A DNA stretch of 31,354 bases. It comes from CAYMCO01 sp964388955. Lineage in GTDB: Bacteria; Chloroflexota; Anaerolineae; Anaerolineales; E44-bin32. The stretch is taken from NCBI GenBank assembly GCA_964388955.1, contig CAYMCO010000046.1, forward strand, positions 1-31,354, in the 5' to 3' direction. This document shows, in pieces, positions 23,089-31,315 of the stretch; the stretch's first letter is position 1, and the number at the start of each line of letters is the position of its first letter. A program made the position numbers and the translations under genes. The notes below the pieces were generated by a model that was not told where the DNA came from, did not search any database, and worked only from the letters and a program-made list of their open reading frames with translations.

Positions 23089-24018
23089 ATGAAAGCCTTC
23101 TACTCAGACCACCAGGATTTCCCTCTGCCCGAGGGCCATCGCTTTCCCAAGCAGAAGTACCGGCTGCTCCGGCGCCGGGTGGTCGAAGCCGGCCTGCTGA
23201 GCCCAGGAGATCTATGCCCCGCTCCGCCGGCTCCCATGGAGGCACTGCGCATGGTGCATGACGAGGGCTATCTCCAGCGACTGCTGCGAGGCGAATTGAG
23301 GCCTCAGGAGGAGCGGCGCATCGGGTTGCCATGGTCGCCCGAGTCCGTCCAACGGGCTCGATGCTCCGTGGGAGGCACCATCGCCGCTTGCCGCGCCGCG
23401 CTGGCCGGCGGCATCGGCGCGAATCTCTCGGGCGGCACCCATCATGCCCACTCCGACCACGGAGCGGGGTTCTGCGTCTTCAATGACGTGGCGGTGGGGG
23501 CCCGGGTGATGCAGTCAGAAGCGCCCGGATTGGGCGTTCTGGTGATTGACTGCGACGTGCATCAGGGAGACGGCACGGCGGCCATCTTCGCCGCGGACCC
23601 CGGCGTATACACTTTTTCCATCCACGGCGCCGACAACTTCCCCTACCGCAAAGAGAACAGCGACTTGGATATCGCGCTCCCAGACGGGACCGGGGACGAT
23701 GCCTACCTCGAGGCCCTTGAGAATGGGCTCGCGCTCGCCTTGGGAAGCGCCAGGCCGAACCTGGCCATATACCTGGCCGGAGCCGATCCCTATATGGGCG
23801 ACCGGCTAGGTCGCCTGTCGCTGAGCAAGAGCGGCTTGGAAGCACGGGACCGATTGGTGCTGGAGACGTGCGCGGCCCTCTCTCTCCCCGTCGCGGTTGT
23901 GATGTCCGGGGGATATGCACGGCGGATCGAAGATGTGGTGGACATTCATTTTCAGACGCTCCGGTTGGCGGTGGCGACCGCGGATCGCATCTCTCAAAGG
24001 GAGGATAAAGCCAGGTGA
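23089..24018 (+). CDS. Histone deacetylase-like (AcuC/acetylpolyamine amidohydrolase superfamily) enzyme
   Basis: The 309-residue protein has the arginase-fold deacetylase active site: SGGTHHAHSDHGAGFCVFND with the H118-H119 pair, VIDCDVHQGDGTA giving zinc ligands D156 and H158, and LAGADPYMGD giving D233. The late SGGY segment carries the transition-state tyrosine. Bacterial members remove acetyl groups from lysine residues, polyamines or acetyl-CoA synthetase; which applies here is unknown. The N-terminal FYSDHQDFPLPEGHRFPKQK is typical of the class I bacterial group. ATG 23089 follows GGGGACC. Its stop overlaps the GTG of the lipoprotein gene. Confidence 0.94.
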   Translation: MKAFYSDHQDFPLPEGHRFPKQKYRLLRRRVVEAGLLSPGDLCPAPPAPMEALRMVHDEGYLQRLLRGELRPQEERRIGLPWSPESVQRARCSVGGTIAACRAALAGGIGANLSGGTHHAHSDHGAGFCVFNDVAVGARVMQSEAPGLGVLVIDCDVHQGDGTAAIFAADPGVYTFSIHGADNFPYRKENSDLDIALPDGTGDDAYLEALENGLALALGSARPNLAIYLAGADPYMGDRLGRLSLSKSGLEARDRLVLETCAALSLPVAVVMSGGYARRIEDVVDIHFQTLRLAVATADRISQREDKAR

Positions 24019-25418
24019 GTATTTCAGGGCGCCAGCGCTTGGCCTGGAGGGGCATGATTCTCATCTCCTTGGCTGGCCTGACCTCCGCCTGCACCTGGTT
24101 TCAGGTCACCCTGCATCCGACTCCCCTTCCCCCGTCTCCCGGTTCGGGACGGGCCGCGACCACGGCGGCGAGCCCGCCGCCCAGCCCTACCGTACCATCC
24201 GCCACACCCAGCCCTCTTCCAACTGCCGCTCCCGCGGCCCCCGCCACCGCCACCCCACCTCCGGCGACAACCGGGGTGGATATGGTGCTGGATGAAGTGG
24301 AACATGAGATCAGCGCACTGCGGGGTCTGCACCCACTCGAACCCATCCGAAGGGCCGCTCTCTTGCCGCCCTTGCTACTCGAGCTGCAACGCGATCTCCT
24401 AATGGATTCCGGTTTTCCCGACCGCATAGCAGGGCTGTCTTTCGGCCTGCGCTTGCTCGGCCTGCCTGACGTGAGCGCCTCGTCGTCGCCGGTGGCACCC
24501 CTACGGGCGTACTACCAGCGGGCGAATGGCGGGGCGCAGATCGTGTTTTCTGGGTCGGCAGGGCTGGATCCGGAGCTTCTGCTGGCATATATCCAAGCCT
24601 ACCACTCCGCCCTGGTGGATCAGCACTTCGGCGCTCCTCCCGCGCCAGTGGACTCCCGGATTGACGCATTGGAAAGCGACGGGGACCTGGCCCTCCGGGC
24701 GCTGATCGAGGGGGATACCGCCCTGCTCCAGGAACAGTGGATGCGCATCTATGGCGAAGGCTTGCTCCGGAGCTTCAGCGGAACCGAGCCAACTTCGGTT
24801 TGCGGGGACGAGAAATCTCCCTCGGACGATGGCGCGTTTGTGTGCCAATATGGCTTGCCCTTTGTTCGGGGGCTCTTTCTCGATGGAGGCTGGGCCGCCG
24901 TCGACGCAGCCTATCAGTCGCCTCCGCCCTCAACAGAAGTGCTGCTCCATCCCGAGCGCGCGGCCGGGAGCGCGCCACTGCCGGTCGCACTCGCCACACT
25001 GGATGTTCCGCAGGCCGGGTGGGAGCCGGTGGTGGAAACCACCCTGGGAGAATGGCGGCTGCGGGAAATTCTGAGGGCCTACTTGCCGGAGCGATCCGCC
25101 CTGCTGGGGTCGGATGGCTGGGCGGGCGATCGCCTGCGCGTGTATTTCGATCCCGGGCAGGGCGTCGGCGGGCTCGTGTTGGTGATCAACTGGGACACGC
25201 CCTACGACGCGGGGGAGCACATGCAATTCTTCGAGGACTACCTGGAGGCCCGCTTTGGGCCTCCCATTCCCTTGGGCGATGATCTGGGTTGGCGTCAGGG
25301 CGGTCTGATCTCTCTGGCACGCCGCTCCGCCGAGCGCACCGGATGGACGCTCACCTCCGACCTCGGGACGGGACAAGATTGGCTGGACACCCTCGGATTC
25401 CCGGAGGGCGCCCAGTGA
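24015..25418 (+). CDS. Lipoprotein related to a Chloroflexota-type zincin family, apparently lacking HExxH
   Basis: The 467-residue protein starts at GTG 24015, overlapping the upstream stop (GTGA) with GGGAGGA upstream. A hydrophobic signal ends in GLTSAC (C26, an imperfect lipobox), followed by a Pro/Ser/Thr/Ala linker to about residue 87. The C-terminal body resembles extracytoplasmic zincins that carry HExxHALQDQ, ALxEGDA and GGWxAVxxAY-PPxSTE-LHPE. Here I see ALVDQHF, ALIEGDTALL and GGWAAVDAAYQSPPPSTEVL, but the HExxH position reads Q194-A-Y-H-S198. It is therefore probably a non-catalytic homologue. The family comparison is from memory and would need a profile search. Confidence 0.75.
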   Translation: MSISGRQRLAWRGMILISLAGLTSACTWFQVTLHPTPLPPSPGSGRAATTAASPPPSPTVPSATPSPLPTAAPAAPATATPPPATTGVDMVLDEVEHEISALRGLHPLEPIRRAALLPPLLLELQRDLLMDSGFPDRIAGLSFGLRLLGLPDVSASSSPVAPLRAYYQRANGGAQIVFSGSAGLDPELLLAYIQAYHSALVDQHFGAPPAPVDSRIDALESDGDLALRALIEGDTALLQEQWMRIYGEGLLRSFSGTEPTSVCGDEKSPSDDGAFVCQYGLPFVRGLFLDGGWAAVDAAYQSPPPSTEVLLHPERAAGSAPLPVALATLDVPQAGWEPVVETTLGEWRLREILRAYLPERSALLGSDGWAGDRLRVYFDPGQGVGGLVLVINWDTPYDAGEHMQFFEDYLEARFGPPIPLGDDLGWRQGGLISLARRSAERTGWTLTSDLGTGQDWLDTLGFPEGAQ

Positions 25419-26107
25419 AGCGGGCTTTCTACCCACAGCGCGTCGAGGCCGTCCTTTTCGACATAGACGGTACGCTGGCCGACACGGACGACGCTGCGGT
25501 GGAGCGCCTGGCGCGCATGCTGCGGCCCTTCCGCCGGGCCCTTCCGCATCGGGACGAGACGGCTCTGGCTCGCAGACTGATACTGGCGGCAGAATCGCCG
25601 GGGAATCGCCTGTTGGGCTGGATCGATCGAATCGGTTGGGATGAACGGGTCCTCCCGCTCTTGGAGGCTCTGCACCGTGCGCGGGGCGAGGCAGTTCATC
25701 GGAACTGGCCGTTGGTCCCGGGGGCAAGGGAGATGCTGGCTGAATTGGCGCCCGCCTTTCCCCTGGGGATTGTCACGGCGCGGGAACAGCGCTCCAGCCT
25801 GGACTTTCTGGAGGCGCAGAACCTGCTGAGTTTCTTCCAATGCATCGCGACCGCTCGCACATGCAGGCGCACGAAGCCCAATCCTGCCCCCGTGCTCTGG
25901 GCGTCGCGGCAACTTGGAATCCCGGTTGAGGCATGCCTCATGGTGGGGGACACCACCGTGGACATACTGGCCGGCACGGCGGCGGGTACCCAGACCGTCG
26001 GCGTGCTGTGCGGGTTTGGCGAGCGCGATGAATTGGCGCGCGCCGGAGCCGACTTGATCCTCGCTTCTACCCCTGAATTGCGGCGCTTTCTGCTACCCCG
26101 CTCGTGA
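25415..26107 (+). CDS. HAD-superfamily hydrolase (phosphoglycolate phosphatase-like)
   Basis: The 230-residue protein has all HAD motifs: the nucleophile segment FDIDGTLADTDD (D16, D18), T121 in GIVTAREQRS, K154 in RRTKPNP and the acidic GDTTVD (178-183). The helical cap sits between motifs I and II, as in phosphoglycolate phosphatase/beta-phosphoglucomutase-type members; the substrate is not assignable. GTG 25415 overlaps the lipoprotein stop (GTGA) and has GGAGGG upstream; the frame open to 25289 is a shadow. It ends the three-gene deacetylase-lipoprotein-HAD unit, convergent with the ECF operon 70 bases away. Confidence 0.9.
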   Translation: MKRAFYPQRVEAVLFDIDGTLADTDDAAVERLARMLRPFRRALPHRDETALARRLILAAESPGNRLLGWIDRIGWDERVLPLLEALHRARGEAVHRNWPLVPGAREMLAELAPAFPLGIVTAREQRSSLDFLEAQNLLSFFQCIATARTCRRTKPNPAPVLWASRQLGIPVEACLMVGDTTVDILAGTAAGTQTVGVLCGFGERDELARAGADLILASTPELRRFLLPRS

Positions 26108-26176
26108 GGGCGCGGCAGAGCGGGCGCCCCCGGATCGCACCTGCCGGGCCGCAAGTCATACGGATCTCAATGGCGA

Positions 26177-27049
26177 TTATGTGCCGGCCATGCGCAGGAG
26201 CGCCTGCGGAATCCAGAATTGACCGTAGCCAAACAAAGATGCCAGCAGGGAGATCACGAACGTCGCCCCGCCAAATGCCATCAGGAAATAATCCCGCGGG
26301 CGGTATTTCAGCTCGATCAACCAGGTGCGCTTGCCAACCCCGAAGGCGCGCAGGTCCATGGCGTCGATGATATCCTCGCTGCCTGCGATAGCATGAATGG
26401 TCACTGGCACCATCAGGGGCGCCAGTTTCCGGATCTGCTGGAACAACCCCCCACCCAGCTTCTCGAGTTCGTAGCCCCGGGCCCGCTGCGCGTCCCGGGT
26501 CAGTTGAAAATCCCGCCCGAAGGTGGGCACGAAACGCATGGTCAGATCCATGGCATAGGCGATCTTGTCGGGCAGCCCCAGGCGCTGGAAAGCGACCCCA
26601 TAGTGGGCCGGATTGACGGAATAGGGGATCAGGATTGTCATGCTGGCCAGGCTGAATACCCGCACCATCTGGCTGAGCGCAAACATCGTCTTCTCGGCGC
26701 TCACTTCCAGGGATGGCCTCCAGCCGAGGATTCGGAAAGGAGCTTCCACGGTATAGAGCGTGTGCTCCTGCGTGTAGACTTCCACCCCACCCCGGCCGGT
26801 CAGGAAGGTCAGCAGCGCGAAGAAGATCACGAAGCCGCCGATAAACAGCCACGCCCGCCGCGACTCGTGCCATGTGACCTTGGAAGTGAAGGTGAAGAGC
26901 AGCGCAATAGCGAGGAACGCAGAAAGATAGCGAAGATCCCAGAAGACAAGGGTGGAGGCGATGAAGCAGCCATAGAACACAAACCACGCGCTGGGATCGA
27001 AAGACTGGATCAAGGCCTCCCGTTCCCGATACCTCCAGCTAACGAGCAT
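26177..27049 (-). CDS. ECF transporter T component (EcfT/CbiQ-like transmembrane protein)
   Basis: The 290-residue inner-membrane protein couples the ATPases to the substrate-binding S component of an energy-coupling-factor vitamin importer. Hydrophobic spans fill the first 130 residues. Two cytoplasmic coupling-helix motifs follow: DAQRARGYELE (canonical ARG) and DAMDLRAFGVGKRTW (the second motif, with AFG replacing ARG). Last come two more spans. ATG 27049 has GAGG five bases upstream. It is the third gene of the minus-strand A-A/S/T operon and is separated from the S gene by a strong hairpin. Confidence 0.9.
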   Translation of the reverse strand: MLVSWRYREREALIQSFDPSAWFVFYGCFIASTLVFWDLRYLSAFLAIALLFTFTSKVTWHESRRAWLFIGGFVIFFALLTFLTGRGGVEVYTQEHTLYTVEAPFRILGWRPSLEVSAEKTMFALSQMVRVFSLASMTILIPYSVNPAHYGVAFQRLGLPDKIAYAMDLTMRFVPTFGRDFQLTRDAQRARGYELEKLGGGLFQQIRKLAPLMVPVTIHAIAGSEDIIDAMDLRAFGVGKRTWLIELKYRPRDYFLMAFGGATFVISLLASLFGYGQFWIPQALLRMAGT

Positions 27050-27072
27050 GACGCCTCACATCAGGAATGGGC

Positions 27073-27100
27073 GGGGAACCCATCGGCGGATGGGTTCCCC
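27073..27100 (-). terminator. 12-bp perfect hairpin between ecfS and ecfT
   Basis: GGGGAACCCATC (27073-27084) pairs perfectly with GATGGGTTCCCC (27089-27100) around the 4-base loop GGCG. It lies in the 64-base gap between the S and T genes. Without a T-run it may act as a partial terminator or mRNA-stabilising stem that sets S:T expression. Confidence 0.6.
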
Positions 27101-27113
27101 ATCCTCGCTTCGC

Positions 27114-28049
27114 TCAGCGGCCCGTTTGCCGCTGGACGGCGCTATACGCACCCACCAAGATCGGGACCAGGATGGCTGCAAAGATCATGTTCGGCCCAGC
27201 CGCGGGCAGGAATTCCCCCACAATGGCCACCTGAGGGGAGAACCCATTGATCCAGATATCCGAGATGGCCGCGAAGCCGATGCCGATGAAGTTGCCGAGC
27301 ATCGACCACGTCACGGCAGCCGCCATATTGATGTCCTCCCTGAATATCAGGCGCACCGCCAGCACCAGCACGAAGCCGACCACGGCCGACAGGCCCGCGA
27401 AGGCGGAGATGGCAGCATCCCCGAAGATGCCCTCGTCGGGGGCAAAGTACATCATATTGGCCAAGGTTGGATTCAGCAGCCAAAGCAAGGTGGCGATCGC
27501 GGCCAGGGCGGCGCTCACAATCAGCACCACGTTCATGGTCCTGCGCTTATCGGCGTACAGCGCGATCATTCCCGAGATCATGCCGACCAGCCCATTTCCC
27601 AGGCTCCATTGTGGCGACAGGCCAAAACCGGTGAGCGCATCTCCGAACATATTGCCCACCGCCCCGGTGAAAAACCCCACCAATGGCCCAAAGGCATAGC
27701 CGAAGAACATGGGGATGGAGATCGCTGGGCGGAGCGCGACCTGGCTGACAGAGGGCACGGCGAAAACGGTGCCATTGAACAGGTAGGAAAACACCGCATA
27801 CAACGCGGCCCCAATGGCCATGTAGACCACCTCCCGGGTACCGACAACCCAAGCGGCGTTGTTGCGCGTGAACCAATACACCAAGAACACGATGATCAAC
27901 CCCACGGCCACGAAAACAAAGCGCAGAAGTGCGGTTTCGTCTAGTTGAAGATTGGGGTTGATGAGCGGGGCGAGCCAGGCGACGAGCAGGAAGACGACCA
28001 GCACTGCCCCCAGCGCGAGAACGACCGATATAGACCTAGATCCATTCAT
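27114..28049 (-). CDS. ECF transporter S (substrate-binding) component, unusually large
   Basis: The 311-residue, highly hydrophobic protein has about nine predicted spans, whereas typical S components have about six in 180-200 residues. The S-like core is recognisable: VVYMAIGAALYAVFSYLF, then VALRPAISIPMFFGYAFGPL and GFFTGAVGNMFGDALTGFG, then a WSLGNGLVGMISG segment. Extra spans lie at the N-terminus (9-27, 41-60) and C-terminus. The transported vitamin cannot be named: none of the thiamine, biotin, riboflavin or cobalamin S-family signatures I know is clear, and no matching riboswitch was recognised. It starts 40 bases after the ATPase gene and precedes ecfT. Confidence 0.82.
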   Translation of the reverse strand: MNGSRSISVVLALGAVLVVFLLVAWLAPLINPNLQLDETALLRFVFVAVGLIIVFLVYWFTRNNAAWVVGTREVVYMAIGAALYAVFSYLFNGTVFAVPSVSQVALRPAISIPMFFGYAFGPLVGFFTGAVGNMFGDALTGFGLSPQWSLGNGLVGMISGMIALYADKRRTMNVVLIVSAALAAIATLLWLLNPTLANMMYFAPDEGIFGDAAISAFAGLSAVVGFVLVLAVRLIFREDINMAAAVTWSMLGNFIGIGFAAISDIWINGFSPQVAIVGEFLPAAGPNMIFAAILVPILVGAYSAVQRQTGR

Positions 28050-28089
28050 GGTGTTCCTCCTCCGATGTGCGATTTGATCTCCTCTTCAG

Positions 28090-29769
28090 TCAAGGGGGGT
28101 CCGGCTGCCCCCGATCTGATTCCAAGGGGACGTGAGCTAACGCTTCGGCGCGCATGAACCCGCCTGTCCGATCAAGCATGTTCAGATTCGCCTTCAATAG
28201 CGACGTCGGGATCAATCTGCTTCGTTCGAGGCGATCGATATCGCCCAGCACCTCTCGTGCGGGTCCATCAGCGATGATGCGCCCCCGGTCCATCAGCAGA
28301 ATCCGATTGGCGTAGACAACCGCCAGGTCAATGTCATGTGTGATGAACAGAATAGATTTGAAGCTCGGCAGCCCCAGTATCGAATCCATGAAATCCATAT
28401 AGTTCCGGTAATCCTGCCCGGCTGTCGGCTCATCCATAACCAGGATCCTCGATCCCATAGCGAGAATGGCCGCGATGCTCACCCGCTTCTGCTGTCCAAA
28501 GGATAGCGCGAGCGGTGGGTCCTCCTCCATGCCGGTGAGGTTCATGATCTCAACTGCCCCGGCCACCTCCTTTCCGATTTGCTCCTCCTCGTGCCCCAGA
28601 TTGCGCGGTCCGAAAGCCAACTCCTGCGCGACTGTGGGCGCGAAAAGCATATGGCTTGGGCTCTGAAATACGTAGCCCAGGGTATTGGCGACCTGCGCCA
28701 CACTCATTTCGCGCGTGCTCCGGCCCAATACGCGCACATCCCCGGCTTGTGGCTTCAGCAAACCGATGGCGTGCTTCACCAACGTGGTTTTGCCCGCCCC
28801 GTTCGGCCCCAGGACCGCCAGTACGTCACCGGCTTGAATCTCAAGATTCACGTCTCGCAGCACCGGAACTCCCTCTTCGTAGCTGAAGGAGACCTCATCG
28901 AACGCGACCAACGGCGGTGCTTCCGGCGTGTGTTTCCGCAGGGCGGGCGTAACCCGGGCCGGGGCAGGATCGTTCGTCGCCCGCTCTATCACCATCGGGG
29001 CGGGCAATTTCACTTCGTGGTAATCGACGCTTCTCAACAGCCCCTTGATCGCACCATGGAAGACGACCTCTCCGTCCTGCAAATAGAGGCCGACGTCCGG
29101 GTGGATGTTGAGCACATCCTCAACGCGATGTTCCACGATCAAGATAGCCATTCCCTCATCGACCAACTCCCGGATCATGTGCAGCGCATCATCGGCACTG
29201 GCCGGATCCAAGCTCGCCAGCGGTTCATCCAACATCAGCAGCCGAGGCGCCATGGCCAACACGCCTGCCAGCGCGACCTTCTGCTTCTCCCCTCCCGAAA
29301 GAAAGAACGTCTCCCGCTCCTGTAGGTCAGCGATCCCCAAACGCGACATCGCCGCCACCGCCCGTTCCCGGATCTCCTCCCTGGGCAAACCCAAGTTCTC
29401 CAGCCCGAAGGCCACCTCATTGATCACTTTCGTGCCGAGGATTTGCCGCTCCGGATCCTGCAAAACTGTTCCCACACTCTGGGAGATCCTCGCCAGCGGC
29501 ATCCCCGAGGTGTCCCGCCCGTAGATCTCGATCTTCCCGACCATCTCTCCCTTGTAGGAGCGCGGAATCAGGCCATTGATGCAGCGCGCCAATGTGGTCT
29601 TCCCACAACCACTGGGCCCGGCCGCCAGCAAAAGCTGGCCGGCCGCGAGATCGAAGGAGACATCCTTGAGCGCCCAGCGCTCGCGACTCCGGTACCGGAA
29701 GGACAGCCCGCGAACCGAAAGAGCGGTGTTCTCGCTCATCCCGGGCCCCTGAGGGCGCACCTCGGCCAC
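28090..29769 (-). CDS. ECF transporter ATPase, fused two-domain (EcfA-EcfA')
   Basis: The 559-residue protein carries two ABC ATPase domains in tandem, as in YkoD-type ECF ATPases. Domain 1 has Walker A GPSGCGKTTL (51-60), signature LSGGEKQ (157-163), Walker B LLMLDEP and H-loop H214. Domain 2 has GPNGAGKTTL (321-330), a variant signature LSFGQQKR (422-429), LVMDEP and H478. Asymmetric signatures are common in fused EcfA. GTG 29769 has GAGGGAG seven to eight bases upstream; ATG 29739 is an alternative that removes ten residues. It is the first gene of the operon, with a leader of about 180 nt from a TATACT -10 at 29958-29963. Confidence 0.93.
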   Translation of the reverse strand: MAEVRPQGPGMSENTALSVRGLSFRYRSRERWALKDVSFDLAAGQLLLAAGPSGCGKTTLARCINGLIPRSYKGEMVGKIEIYGRDTSGMPLARISQSVGTVLQDPERQILGTKVINEVAFGLENLGLPREEIRERAVAAMSRLGIADLQERETFFLSGGEKQKVALAGVLAMAPRLLMLDEPLASLDPASADDALHMIRELVDEGMAILIVEHRVEDVLNIHPDVGLYLQDGEVVFHGAIKGLLRSVDYHEVKLPAPMVIERATNDPAPARVTPALRKHTPEAPPLVAFDEVSFSYEEGVPVLRDVNLEIQAGDVLAVLGPNGAGKTTLVKHAIGLLKPQAGDVRVLGRSTREMSVAQVANTLGYVFQSPSHMLFAPTVAQELAFGPRNLGHEEEQIGKEVAGAVEIMNLTGMEEDPPLALSFGQQKRVSIAAILAMGSRILVMDEPTAGQDYRNYMDFMDSILGLPSFKSILFITHDIDLAVVYANRILLMDRGRIIADGPAREVLGDIDRLERSRLIPTSLLKANLNMLDRTGGFMRAEALAHVPLESDRGQPDPP

Positions 29770-29957
29770 TGCAATACTCCCTCTGTCCTGCGCAGCGGAA
29801 GAGCCTGCCCGGTATGCGATGCGGGAATGGGCATCCCTCCGTCAGTTCAGATCCTGCTGTCCGTTTATGCATGGCGGGGAGGGGAGCTTCCGTGGGGAAC
29901 CGTCTTCAGCCCGCCGCTCTCATGGCCCCTGTCCCCCGCGCGTGCCTTCCTCATCAT

Positions 29958-29963
29958 AGTATA
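29958..29963 (-). promoter_or_regulatory. -10 element (TATACT) for the ECF operon
   Basis: The minus strand reads TATACT at this position, about 190 bases before the EcfA start. The -35 region is weak. The 379-base gap 29770-30148 otherwise holds no gene that I can support, and no riboswitch consensus (TPP CTGAGA, cobalamin GCCACTG) is visible on the minus strand. Confidence 0.35.
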
Positions 29964-30148
29964 GATGATTCGCCGCATTAATGGATAACCCCAAACCCCT
30001 CCATGCCGCCTCGCAGCGCCCGCAAGTCAGCCGATGCATCGCTTCATTCGTCACCGCTCACGGGGGCAAGCGGGGAGAGATGGATCACTCGCGTTAAGGC
30101 CTGTTCCACCTTGCGCGCGGATGCCGGGCGGCCACTGCAGTTCGGCGC

Positions 30149-31315
30149 TCACTCATTGTTCACGGACTGCTGCGAGGGCAAGTCATCCAGCGCCCGGCGC
30201 AGACGCTCCTGGAGGGCTTTCTTTTCCGGCCTCCTGCGGCCGATGTTCCGAAGACGCTCCACGATGGTCTCTCCCACCGTGCGCGAGATCCGCCCCAGAG
30301 CCTGACGGGAGAGCACCTCTCCACGCTCGAACCATATCGCGGCCGCGTAACCCATGGCGACCGTTGTGCTCGCTGCGACGCCCGCTCCGACCAACCAAGC
30401 GGGTGGACCTCCCAGCTTGCTGATTTCATAGAAGAGTGTGCGTCCGAGCACACCCAACCCCAAGCTGGCCAGGAGCTCCCTGGCGCGCCGGATCGTTATG
30501 CGATAGGCATATATGCGGGCGATGGCCAGAACCATGGCGGTCTGCACACCAAGAAGAGGGATAAAATCCACGATGGGCAACGGTGTAAGAGCAATCGCAC
30601 CCGCGGTGGATGCGGCTCGGACGATCACGGTCTGCGCCAGGCTCCAGCGATACGCCGGCAGCGCCGCCCCCAGGGCGGCCACGATTTCTGGCTCGGCCCG
30701 CACGACCTCACGCAGCAATTCCACCAGACCATCCCCTTTCTTGGCGCTGATGGGAAACAGTTCCCCCGCATCCAACCCGGCGGTCCGCCTCGCCTTGTAC
30801 ACCACCGCATCCCGTTCGGTCTTGATCAGGTCCATCTTGTTCAACGCCACGACAGTCGGCTTTCCCAGATCGAGGATCTGAGCCAGCAGATCCCGCTCGG
30901 GCTGACGAATACCATGCAGGGCGTCGAACAACACGACCAAGACGTCCGCCCCTGCCGCGGCCCCCAACGCCCGCGCTCTCTCCGCCTCTCCGACCGTGCC
31001 CACCGCATCCGCCCCAGGGGTATCGACGATAAGAAACAGGCCGGCATCCGCTTGCTGGTTCTCTCGCGTCGTCCCGGGCACCGGGCTGACTACGGCCAGA
31101 TCCTGCCTCTCCCTGATCAGTTGGTTGTAGAGCGTCGATTTTCCGACATTGGCCGGGCCAAGAATCGCCACCACCCGTTTCCGCCCAGCGGCGAACTTCA
31201 GGTGCTCCGCCGCCTGATCGACCAGCCCGCGCCACCGGCCCAGGCTACCGGGAAGTTTTCCAAGGACCGACTTGAGTTGTATGCGAGTCTCCGCGGGAAG
31301 TTGGTAGTATCTCAT
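30149..31315 (-). CDS. Era-like GTPase with DUF697-type C-terminal membrane domain
   Basis: The product is a TRAFAC GTPase with G1 GPANVGKST (53-60), G2 threonines in VPGTTRE, G3 DTPG (98-101), G4 NKMD (159-162) and G5 SAK (190-192). It is followed by a DUF697-like region with two hydrophobic stretches, TAGAIALTPLPIVDFIPLLG and WLVGAGVAASTTVAMGYAAA, and a basic helical tail (IGRRRPEKKALQERLRR). It is probably a membrane-associated GTPase of unknown role. The start is unsure: ATG 31315 gives 388 residues but has no clear ribosome site. ATG 31351 is in frame three bases from the window edge, and the frame stays open to the edge, so the gene may be truncated. Confidence 0.87.
   Translation of the reverse strand: MRYYQLPAETRIQLKSVLGKLPGSLGRWRGLVDQAAEHLKFAAGRKRVVAILGPANVGKSTLYNQLIRERQDLAVVSPVPGTTRENQQADAGLFLIVDTPGADAVGTVGEAERARALGAAAGADVLVVLFDALHGIRQPERDLLAQILDLGKPTVVALNKMDLIKTERDAVVYKARRTAGLDAGELFPISAKKGDGLVELLREVVRAEPEIVAALGAALPAYRWSLAQTVIVRAASTAGAIALTPLPIVDFIPLLGVQTAMVLAIARIYAYRITIRRARELLASLGLGVLGRTLFYEISKLGGPPAWLVGAGVAASTTVAMGYAAAIWFERGEVLSRQALGRISRTVGETIVERLRNIGRRRPEKKALQERLRRALDDLPSQQSVNNE

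Noticed and set aside
29770..29957. TPP or cobalamin riboswitch upstream of the ECF operon
   Set aside because: Neither the TPP CTGAGA / ACCTGATCTGG signature nor a cobalamin GCCACTG box is present on the minus strand.
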